The translations under genes and the position numbers were made by a program. The notes beneath the pieces were generated by a model that saw only the letters and a list, made by a program, of their open reading frames with translations, was not told the origin of the DNA and ran no database searches. Shown piece after piece: positions 1 through 5,620 of a DNA stretch of 6,051 nucleotides. The first letter of the stretch is position 1. Every line of letters begins with the position of its first letter. Source of the DNA: CAJBLF01 sp964495825 (GTDB lineage: Bacteria > Patescibacteriota > Gracilibacteria > Absconditabacterales > Absconditicoccaceae); assembly GCA_964495825.1 (NCBI GenBank), contig CAZBWI010000044.1:1-6051 (forward strand), written 5' to 3'.

Positions 1-2
1 CC

Positions 3-113
3 GAAGAAGAATTAAAGAAGATTGAAGATAAAATCAACAGAAAGCCTAGGAAGATACTATGATATAGATGTTCATATGAAGTATTCCATAGTACGACCCT
101 ACATCTTCTTTAA
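3..113 (+). CDS. IS30-type transposase, C-terminal end (5' partial)
   Basis: Only the last 36 codons are in the window; the frame is open from base 3 and ends at TAA 111-113. The visible tail contains NRKPRKILGYRCSYEVF, which resembles the C-terminal signature of IS30-family DDE transposases (N-R-P-R-K-x-L-G-[YF]-x-[ST]-P-x-E-V-[FY]). The catalytic domain lies upstream, outside the window. The Gly of the LGY signature is a TGA codon at 60-62, so the transposase is written in the host's UGA = Gly code and would be truncated under the standard code. The gene converges on smpB, stop to stop, 28 bases apart. The family call rests on this short motif alone, so another rve-type transposase remains possible. 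Confidence 0.7.
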
Positions 114-137
114 CCTGTGCATTTCGAGTTGAAATTT
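114..137. mobile_element. Probable right end of the IS30-like element
   Basis: Directly after the transposase stop comes CTGTGCATTTCGAGTTGAAA. IS30-family elements usually end within a few tens of bases of the transposase stop, often in a GTGCA...TTGAA-like terminal inverted repeat. The left end is outside the window, so the inverted repeat and any target duplication cannot be seen. The exact border is a guess; it lies between 113 and about 141, just before the smpB stop. Confidence 0.35.
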
Positions 138-141
138 ATAA

Positions 142-600
142 CTATCTGAATGTTTTCATTTCCCTGTCCATCTGTTTTTTGATGTCTTTTTCTTTGAGTA
201 TTTGCTTCTTTTCTATTTTTTTCATTAATTTTGCAACTGCTATTTTTAGTTTGATCAATCATTTTTTGTTTACAAAGATTTCCAATGGGATGATGATATT
301 GCCTGGTTTGTCTAGGGCAGCAGCTATTTTTGCTAATTCTTTCTTTGTTACTAATAATTTTCTTTTTCATTTCGGCTGATAGCTAGGTACGAGTGTGTGT
401 GATGTCTTTTCGTATAGTGGCACATCCATATTCATAATTCGCAATTCTTTGTTATTTACTTTCACGAAAGCATCTTTGATGTTTACATGATTTGTTTTGA
501 TAGATTTAACTTCGTATCACTTCAAAATGATTCAAGCCTCGTATTCTTTTTCGACCTGATAATCGTGGTATGCATGTCTATTCTTACTTATAAGCTTCAT
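142..600 (-). CDS. smpB: SsrA-binding protein SmpB
   Basis: SmpB binds tmRNA and delivers it to stalled ribosomes for trans-translation; it acts in the cytoplasm. The frame runs from ATG 600-598 to TAG 144-142 and gives 152 aa, close to the family's usual 150-160. It requires TGA = Gly at four codons; a fifth Gly is GGC. Family landmarks are N-terminal NRHAYHDYQVEKEYEAGI, then GYEVKSIKTNHVNIKDAFVK, the NMDVPLYE segment, RKLLVTKKEL, the GLIKLKIAVAK strand and a basic C-terminal helix with KEKDIKKQMDREMK. Family glycines in EAGI and KGYEVKS are TGA. The gene starts 72 bases after the toast-rack gene ends; a hairpin-forming repeat lies between. No Shine-Dalgarno sequence is visible. The IS30-like end abuts its 3' end, but the C-terminal tail looks complete. 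Confidence 0.95.
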
Positions 601-612
601 GACTAAATTTTT

Positions 613-661
613 GGTAAAAGGTGAAAGGTAAAATACCTTATTCTTTTATATTTTTTACCTT
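613..661. repeat. Short GGTRAAA tandem repeat with inverted copy (hairpin)
   Basis: Three adjacent heptamers GGTAAAA, GGTGAAA, GGTAAAA occupy 613-633. The last (AAGGTAAAATA, 625-635) is mirrored by TATTTTTTACCTT at 649-661, giving a stem of about ten pairs with small internal mismatches. It lies between the toast-rack stop and the smpB start. It could be a weak terminator or attenuator, but no clear U-tract follows on either strand. Nothing else is seen between 601 and 672. Confidence 0.4.
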
Positions 662-672
662 ATCCCTAGAGT

Positions 673-1791
673 TTATTTGCTTTCTACCCAATTGATTTTT
701 GTATTTCCTGCTCAGAGATTGATATATAGATAGAGTGTTGCTTTTGTGTCTGCTATGTTTTGTGATTGGAAGTAGTGTCCTGAAAGTGCATTAAATTCAG
801 GCGTATCGAGTATGCCTACTAGATGTTTGTAATACAGCATTACTCCAACGTCTTTTGGGATATCTATTTCTACATTTGCTGCAGCTCATTGGATTTCTAT
901 TTTATTTCCTGAGAGCACGTTTGCTACTCTTATCGTGATATCGTTGATTCCTGCATGGAATTTGATCATTTTCCGTTGTATGTTAGCCAAATCTATGGTA
1001 TGTAATCAGAAAAGATTTTTGATATAGAGCATATTGAATCTTGTGTTTTGCGGTATTTCCAAATCAAGATTGCTATTGTATTTTTCGAGTAAGTTTCGGT
1101 TATTGTCTTCGTTGAATTTTATGTAGGTAGTTTTTTCATTTCCTCCTGATGTCACAAAGAGATTTCTATCAGAATTCCATGTACCTTCGAGTGTTTCTTT
1201 TTGGGTTCCTTCGATATAGGAATTACCTATCAATGTTTGTATGTATATATTGGTGTTTGTCTTTTTTTCTGTTTGAGGTAGTTCGTAGCTGATTATGTTT
1301 CCTTCTTTCCATTTACTGGATGGATTGAGTGAGGTATATACTGAGATAGTAAACATTCATCACCAAACCACGAGAAAGATAATCAATCCGAAGATTTTCC
1401 CGAAAATTCCTCTATAGCTTCGGATGATGATGGTGCTTAGAATGATAGCTATTGGGAATATTTGATGAAGCTTAAAACTATTGATAGAAAGAGATATGAT
1501 GCCTGTAGATTCTCCGAGCATAAGAAATCCTATAGCGAGTAATGCGATGATGGTCAATGTCCTGAAAAATCCATGGATTCTTTGTTTTTTGTAAACCACT
1601 TTTTCGACAATTTGTACGATCGGTGGCTGCTGGATAGGCTGTGGAATCTCCGGTGCTGGTTCTTGAGGTTGTGGAGAAGGAGGTATGTAGATTGGTATTT
1701 GTTCCGTAGTTTCTGGAGTAGTTTCTTTTTGTTGTTTCTCGTCTAGATTTTTGCCCAATGTTTTCTCTATGAAGTTTTTGGCTTCGATCAT
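673..1791 (-). CDS. Membrane protein: Pro-rich linker, TM helices, C-terminal toast-rack/LiaF-like domain
   Basis: The 372-aa frame runs from ATG 1791-1789 to TAA 675-673 and includes five TGA = Gly codons. Under the standard code it falls apart into a 143-aa protein, a 116-aa protein and an unrecognised tail. Residues about 1-25 are polar, 26-58 are rich in Pro and Gln (PPSPQPQEPAPEIPQP), and 60-74 are basic. Hydrophobic helices follow at about 76-96, 108-124 and 128-150, in the style of LiaI/LiaF-like membrane segments. Residues about 165-372 are a beta-rich domain with repeats of alternating hydrophobic strands (NLDLEIPQNTRF, NVEIDIPKDVGVMLYY, LYLYINLGAGNTKINW). This resembles the toast-rack/DUF2154 C-terminus of LiaF-type envelope-stress proteins. 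The domain call is from pattern recognition; function, partners and topology are inference. A TATAGT box lies 9 bases upstream and no Shine-Dalgarno is visible. Confidence 0.85.
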
Positions 1792-1800
1792 AGTTACATG

Positions 1801-1806
1801 ACTATA
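1801..1806 (-). promoter_or_regulatory. Candidate -10 box for the toast-rack gene
   Basis: TATAGT reads on the minus strand, ending 9 bases before the ATG at 1791. A transcript starting about seven bases downstream would have a leader of only a few bases. No good -35 box is visible upstream, where the inverted-repeat region begins. Confidence 0.35.
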
Positions 1807-1838
1807 TGATAAAAATTAATGTTTAATGTTGAATTTTG

Positions 1839-1918
1839 AATGTTGAATGATTGATTCGCTTAGGTGGACTATTGTAATTTTACGATAGTCAATGAATACA
1901 GGTCTTTCATTCAACATT
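1839..1918. repeat. Nested inverted repeat (MITE-like or regulatory)
   Basis: The outer arms AATGTTGAATGA (1839-1850) and TCATTCAACATT (1907-1918) are a perfect 12-bp inverted repeat. Looser similarity continues outward into TTTTGAAT/ATTCAAAA-type sequence. Inside lies a 24-base hairpin, GACTATTGTAA / TTACGATAGTC (1867-1890), 11 pairs with one G-T wobble and a TT loop. It fills much of the space between the small broken ORF and the toast-rack gene. No T-run adjoins it, so it is not a standard terminator. It may be a small non-autonomous repeat or a protein-binding palindrome. Confidence 0.6.
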
Positions 1919-1938
1919 TAGCATTTAGAATTCAAAAT

Positions 1939-2202
1939 TTATTTATTGAGATTTTCCAAGAACTTATTGAGTCTTTTTTCATACAATTCTTTATTTCCGT
2001 CGAAATAGAAATCAAGGATGATCTTAAGGTTCATAAGCTCTTTGTCGAGATTCTTGTATCATTCACTGTCTTTGGGTGTGTCGGTGGCTTTAAGATGATT
2101 ATCTTTTTCTAGGCATTCGCGTATATGATCGAGTAATGCTAATTTGTAGATATATTTGTCTTTTCGGAATTAGTCTTTGATCATCTTGATATTTTCTTCC
2201 AT
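1939..2202 (-). pseudogene. Small helical protein ORF (87 codons) interrupted by in-frame TAA
   Basis: Read from ATG 2202-2200, the frame runs to TAA 1941-1939 with 87 codons, but codon 11 is TAA (2172-2170), a stop even in this code. After that stop the frame is continuous and looks coding: charged, helix-forming segments such as FRKDKYIYKLALLDHIREC and NKELYEKRLNKFLENLNK. It carries one TGA read as Gly. No ATG, GTG or TTG follows the TAA until an internal Met in the second half. The ATG lies 15 bases after the glyQS stop, so it should be cotranscribed with glyQS. I do not recognise a family. It is either a recent nonsense mutation, a sequence error (one substitution would give a sense codon), or a gene with an unusual start. 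Confidence 0.55.
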
Positions 2203-2217
2203 GTTTTATAGAATCGG

Positions 2218-3633
2218 CTAAAATGTTATTTCTTCCCATTTTACTCTTTTTTGTTTCATACTGTCTCTTTCTCTGATCGTGACGGTTCCGTCTTCTATAC
2301 TTTGATGGTCTACCGTGATGCAGTATGGTGTTCCAATCTCGTCTTGTCTACGATATCTTTTTCCGATAGCTCATCCATCGTCATATTCGCATTTATAGTT
2401 TTTGCTGAGATGTTTGAATATTTTTTCCGCTAATTCGACTTGCTTCTCATCTTTTTTTACGAGTGGCAGGACAGCAAATTTGATGGGCGCTAATTGTTTC
2501 GGAAATCTTATCACTACACGGGTTTCACCATCTTCCAATTTCTCCTCATCATAAAATTCCAACATAGTTACCATGACGGTTCTTCCTAATCCGAATGATG
2601 CTTCGATACATCGTGGTATATATCTTTTGCCAGTGAAAGGATCTGAATATTGCATATCTTTTCCGCTCATTTCCTGATGCTGCTTGAGATCAAAATCTGT
2701 TCTGTTGTGAATTCCATTAATCTCTCCGAATCCTCGTGGATATTGGTATTCTATGTCAGTCGCTGCAGCAGCATAATGAGCTAATTTTTCATGATCTTTG
2801 AATCTGAGATGTTCTGGATTGATTCCGATGATTTCCGTCCAATATTTCATGGCGTCTTCTTTTCGCTTTTTGTATGTCTCCATCGCCTTATCAGCATCGT
2901 TTTCTACAAAATATTCTATCTCCATCTGTTCAAATTCTCTTGTTCTATAGAGGAATTGCCCTGGAGTGATCTCGTTCCTGAATGCTTTTCCTATTTGTGC
3001 CAATCCGAACGGTATTCTTGTTCTTGTAGTGTCCAATATTGCTTTGAAATCCGTGAATAATGATTGACAAGTTTCTGGTCTCATATAGACTTTCGAGCTG
3101 TCATTGGCTACCGGTCAGAGATGGGTATCTAGCATGAGGTTGAAATTTCTACATTCTGTCCGTTCAGCCTCTTTTTTGCTTTCAGGATTCTTTGGGATAT
3201 ATTTTACAATAAACTCTCTCATGCCCTCGTTTCCTCGTGATTCCGGTGAGAGATTCTTTACTCATAATTTTTTTGCTAATGCTTCGTCATCAAGTCCGTT
3301 CCTGTTTTTCTCGAAATAGTCTTCGATGAGTTTGTCTGCACGAAATCTTTGTCAGGTTTTTTTATCATCTATTAGTGCATCAGCAAAAGATGCTAGGTGG
3401 CCGCTTGCTTTCCGTGTTGTTGGATGAGCTATGATCGCCGTATCTAGAAAGAGTATATCGTCCCTTTCTTGCGTGAAGTGTTTGGTTCGAAGATCTGCTA
3501 TATTTTTTTTGAGTAAGGATCCATATGGACCAAAATCCCGTGCGTTTGCCAATCATCCGTAAATCTCTGAATTTGGATAGACAAATCCCTTTCTTTTTGC
3601 TCGTGCAACGATAGTTTCCAAGCTGAATCACAT
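2218..3633 (-). CDS. glyQS: Glycyl-tRNA synthetase (single-chain, alpha2 type)
   Basis: This class IIa enzyme attaches glycine to tRNA-Gly in the cytoplasm. The frame runs from ATG 3633-3631 to TAG 2220-2218, 471 aa, typical of the alpha2 form. It needs six TGA = Gly codons, at residues 2, 27, 94, 124, 173 and 421. Landmarks: YPNSEIYGGLANARDFGPYG near residues 19-37; MRPETCQSLF at 184-193; motif 2 AFRNEI at 217-222; EINGIHNRTDFDL at 304-316; motif 3 SFGLGRTVM near 346-354; and the anticodon-binding domain from about APIKFAVLPL (382-391) to the end, with GGAIGKRYRRQDEIGTPYC. Family-conserved glycines in EIYGG, HLGP and DDGGAIG are TGA. The usual RPETAQG reads RPETCQS here. A GTG one frame over (3631) gives only a shadow. 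There is no Shine-Dalgarno; a TATACT box lies 12 bases upstream. Confidence 0.97.
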
Positions 3634-3645
3634 ATTATAAAAATT

Positions 3646-3673
3646 AGTATACTAAAAAAATAAAGTACTTAAA
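3646..3673 (-). promoter_or_regulatory. Candidate glyQS promoter
   Basis: On the minus strand TTTAAG (3673-3668), a 16-base spacer and TATACT (3651-3646) precede the glyQS ATG by 12 bases. The -10 is good and the -35 weak. Initiation about seven bases downstream would leave a leader of roughly six bases. No T-box-like leader can fit in so short a 5' region. Confidence 0.4.
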
Positions 3674-3853
3674 TATATATATAGAAAAAAGAGTGGGGTT
3701 TGCAATCAAAAAAGAGGCTAAAAAAGTGCTCAAAAATTTGCAAAAATTTTTTTTCTGGATATAATTTTTTAAAGGAAGAAGGTCTTGTATATGACTATAG
3801 TGCGATACACTACCAGCATACGTACTGTATTCTATCTAGTGTTTTCATCTATA

Positions 3854-3880
3854 TTTTGGTATTTATAAGCGCTACCAAAA
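3854..3880. repeat. Perfect 8-bp inverted repeat
   Basis: TTTTGGTA (3854-3861) and TACCAAAA (3873-3880) flank an 11-base loop containing AAGCGC. AAAAAC-type repeats follow to about 3893. No U-tract favours a terminator on either strand. It could be an operator or chance. Confidence 0.3.
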
Positions 3881-3902
3881 ACAAAAACAAAATGCCTGAT
3901 AT

Positions 3903-4444
3903 TTATCCTTTTATGTAGCACTTAAGCTTATCTTTACCTTTTATATGTGTTCCATTAGTGTATATAGTGTAGTCAAAAACTGGTGTATGCCGTTTTGTGC
4001 ATATCTCTGTTTGTATCGTATTGGCTGTGTTCGATACTGTCGTTTTGCAGCATTTCCTATCAAGTTCCTTCTTCCTTATCCAAAAAAAGCTATCAATATA
4101 ACCTCTAACAATATTTCTAATAAAAAGTGTTCCAAAATTTGACAAATAAAATATTATAAGTATAATTATATTGCTATCATCTTCTTTCAATATCATATAT
4201 TCGTTTGGTAAACTGGTATATGCTATAGGAAGAAGGTCATGAATAGACACCTTGCTTTCCTTCACCGGTTAGCATTGCTCATCACATCTACTAATTCCTG
4301 TTTGTTCTCTACTTCAACGTCGTTATGGCAAGACTAGCATTGTCATTTCGATTATAGTATGTGTTCCTATGGGTATTAGTTGAAAGGTTCTCTTTCTATC
4401 ATGCTAGTAGTAAATGATCTTGAGTGGTCGTCTTTGTTTTCTGC
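3903..4444 (-). pseudogene. Possible decayed minus-strand gene (fragments in several frames)
   Basis: Protein-like stretches follow one another in different frames: ENKDDHSRSFTTSMIEREPF (about 4441-4382), QLIPIGTHTIIEMTMLVLP (4382-4326), DVEVENKQELVDVMSNANR (4321-4265), then a 120-codon frame from GTG 4265 to TAA 3905-3903 starting VKESKVSIHDLLPIAYTSLP. Joined, they would make one protein broken by two or three frameshifts. The 120-codon frame has no TGA glycine and uses GGA and GGT instead, unlike the sure genes. I recognise no family. It may be a gene remnant, foreign DNA or an accident of AT-rich sequence. Confidence 0.25.
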
Positions 4445-4465
4445 TTACTGAGTTCTCTCAGTCAG
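4441..4465. repeat. Hairpin in the intergenic region
   Basis: ACTGAG (4447-4452), loop TTCT and CTCAGT (4457-4462) form a perfect six-pair stem, extended by CTG (4441-4443) and CAG (4463-4465) across a three-base bulge. It is fairly GC-rich for this AT-rich gap. No T-run follows directly, so a structured RNA or binding site is as likely as a terminator. Confidence 0.35.
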
Positions 4466-4515
4466 CTGTTCTTAGACTATTATGTCTTTTTTGTGGCTTT
4501 CTTCCTTACCCTTAT

Positions 4516-4540
4516 AAAATCGCTTTTTGGCGTTTTTTTT
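4516..4540 (+). terminator. Weak terminator-like hairpin
   Basis: AAAATCGC, loop TTTTTG, GCGTTTTTTTT: three G-C pairs extended by A-T pairs across a mismatch, ending in eight T. The stem is weak. If real, it would end a plus-strand transcript starting upstream in the gap, for which no gene is recognised. Confidence 0.3.
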
Positions 4541-4554
4541 ATTTTATTACGTTC

Positions 4555-4611
4555 TTGACTTGCTTGCTCAAAAGACTATTATTCTTTGCGATAATTTATG
4601 TTTTTTATAGT
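4555..4611 (+). promoter_or_regulatory. Candidate promoters of the HIT gene
   Basis: There are two candidates. TTGACT (4555-4560), a 16-base spacer and TATTAT (4577-4582) would start RNA near 4589 with a leader of about 29 bases. TATAGT (4606-4611), six bases before the ATG, has only a weak -35 but would give a leaderless message starting at or next to the ATG at 4618. Confidence 0.4.
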
Positions 4612-4617
4612 CTAAAA

Positions 4618-5013
4618 ATGTCAGATTGTATATTTTGTAAGATAGTCGCATGAGAAGTTCCGAGTGTAAAAATATGGGAGGATGACATGTTTCTTGCACT
4701 CTTAGATGCTTTCCCTGCGTGCAAAGGACAGGCGTTAGTTGTACCAAAAGATCATTATGATTCAGATATATTTCTCATGGATACAGAGATGTATTCCAAA
4801 CTTATGATTGCGAGTAAAACTGTTGCTGAATTGATGAAAAAATGATTGTGAGTTGAAAGAATAGGTATGGTAGTAGAATGATTACAGGTACCTCATGCAC
4901 ATATAAAGTTATATCCTTTTCGATGATGAAAATCATTTGAATGAGGATTGACGTGACATATTCTTGCCGATATGAATGAACTCCAGAAGCTTGCGGATCA
5001 GATAAAAAAATAG
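4618..5013 (+). CDS. HIT-family (histidine triad) nucleotide-binding protein, Lys in the triad
   Basis: HIT proteins of this kind are small cytoplasmic nucleotide hydrolases or transferases acting on nucleoside phosphoramidates or dinucleotides. The frame from ATG 4618 to TAG 5011-5013 gives 131 aa, the usual HIT size, and needs eight TGA = Gly codons (against three GGN). The start is fixed by the family N-terminus MSDCIFCKIVAGEVPS, whose CxxC (Cys4, Cys7) is the usual zinc pair. LLDAFPACKGQALVVPKDH (His46) and the triad segment VPHAHIKLYPF follow. The triad reads His93-x-His95-x-Lys97 instead of His-x-His-x-His; the middle His, normally the nucleophile, is kept. In-frame sequence upstream to 4414 is open but not part of the family. 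No Shine-Dalgarno is visible. The exact substrate cannot be told. Confidence 0.93.
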
Positions 5014-5035
5014 TTTTTTATCAATATTTCTTGCC

Positions 5036-5170
5036 ATGCAGCAAAAAGAAACCATTGATAAATTATCTGTCGTGGCTCCTTGTACCAAAAAACAAGGAAT
5101 GTTAGTACACACATTAAAAAGCATTTTCTCGCTTTTTAAGCATATCTCCATTACCCCTTTCAAAGGGTAA
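5036..5170 (+). CDS. Doubtful 44-aa ORF
   Basis: ATG 5036 to TAA 5168-5170 encodes 44 residues starting MQQKETIDKLSVVAPC, 22 bases after the HIT stop. It has no TGA codon, no recognised family and no Shine-Dalgarno, though neither do its neighbours. It contains a perfect nine-pair inverted repeat, TTAAAAAGC / GCTTTTTAA (5114-5122, 5131-5139), and its stop codon lies inside the terminator stem. It may be just the 3' untranslated part of the HIT message. Confidence 0.3.
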   Translation: MQQKETIDKLSVVAPCTKKQGMLVHTLKSIFSLFKHISITPFKG

Positions 5171-5180
5171 TTTTTTATTT
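5150..5180 (+). terminator. Rho-independent terminator after the HIT gene
   Basis: ATTACCC (5150-5156) pairs with GGGTAAT (5165-5171). The inner CTTT/AAAG bases can extend the stem around a bulged C. TTTTTTATTT follows at once. It should end the HIT transcript before the tandem membrane genes, which would then need their own promoter. Confidence 0.75.
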
Positions 5181-5196
5181 TCTTACTATTTTCTCC

Positions 5197-5589
5197 ATGA
5201 TTGCTTTTCCAAAATTGCTTTTATTGCGAACGGGAGTATTTTTCTTGGTATGGGCTTTGCTCATGCTGTTTACTCCTAAGCATATTGTGAATATTGTTGA
5301 TAAGCGGGTCAAAAATGCCGAACTCTCTTTCTTGTTTGGTCTTATTATGTTTATCTTATGATTCCTATACCTTCTTGTATATGTTACTATAGATGGAAGC
5401 CGATATACGATTTTCTCTATAATGTGATATCTCTGTCTGCTCAAATGAATAACTATGATGGCATTTCCGAAATTCACGTTGAATACATCAAAGATCTTCT
5501 ATGGCATGGCATCTATGACAAGAGTGATGTGAATAATTCTTTTGGTCTTGACGGTATTTGTTTTTTGGGCTACTCTTGTGAAATTCTAA
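5197..5589 (+). CDS. Four-helix membrane protein, tandem copy A
   Basis: The frame from ATG 5197 to TAA 5587-5589 gives 130 aa with four TGA = Gly codons (residues 55, 77, 84, 112) and four GGN glycines. Hydrophobic helices lie at about 9-26, 44-63, 70-90 and 108-127; the loop after helix 1 carries FTPKHIVNIVDKRVKN. It aligns from end to end without gaps to the next gene, with about 52 of 130 residues identical by hand count. Shared motifs are FPxLLLLxT, MLFxPK, GFLxLxVY, FSIxGYxxLLKG and MGI. I do not recognise a named family or function. It starts 16 bases past the terminator's T-run; TACTAT (5184-5189) seven bases before the ATG is a possible -10. No Shine-Dalgarno is seen. Confidence 0.85.
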
Positions 5590-5620
5590 ATAGGTATTTT
5601 TATCTCTTTATTATATACTC

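Larger units (their letters stand above)
3634..4617. other. Long divergent intergenic region between glyQS and the HIT gene
   Basis: About 980 bases contain no gene I can recognise. I searched both strands with TGA = Gly and looked for tRNA, tmRNA, RNase P and SRP RNA signatures. What is present: promoter-like sequence at both ends, an 8-bp perfect inverted repeat (3854-3880), a hairpin (4441-4465), a weak terminator-like hairpin (4516-4540), runs of A and T near 3690-3770, and minus-strand coding-like fragments from about 4444 to 3903. Confidence 0.6.

Noticed and set aside
110..370. 86-codon minus-strand frame inside smpB
   Set aside because: It is the +1 shadow of smpB, opened at the ATGA of a TGA-glycine codon; the smpB frame matches the family end to end.
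1864..2112. 82-codon plus-strand frame
   Set aside because: It lies antisense to the small helical ORF and begins inside the palindromic repeat.
3700..3918. 72-codon plus-strand frame from TTG
   Set aside because: It starts in poly-A/T sequence, shows no domain or TGA glycine, and has no promoter or neighbour support.
3774..4238. Direct repeat GGAAGAAGGTC at 3774-3784 and 4228-4238
   Set aside because: An 11-base match within several kilobases is expected by chance and the flanks do not match.
4238..4270. Minus-strand CCGGTGAAGGAAAGCAAGG resembling the SRP RNA core
   Set aside because: The GGAA tetraloop and its pairing partner are missing and no flanking helix can be drawn.
4414..4617. 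In-frame 68-codon N-terminal extension of the HIT protein
   Set aside because: The HIT family N-terminus starts exactly at MSDCIFCKI (4618). The extension is Phe/Leu-rich AT sequence without TGA glycine and overlaps the promoter and a terminator-like hairpin.
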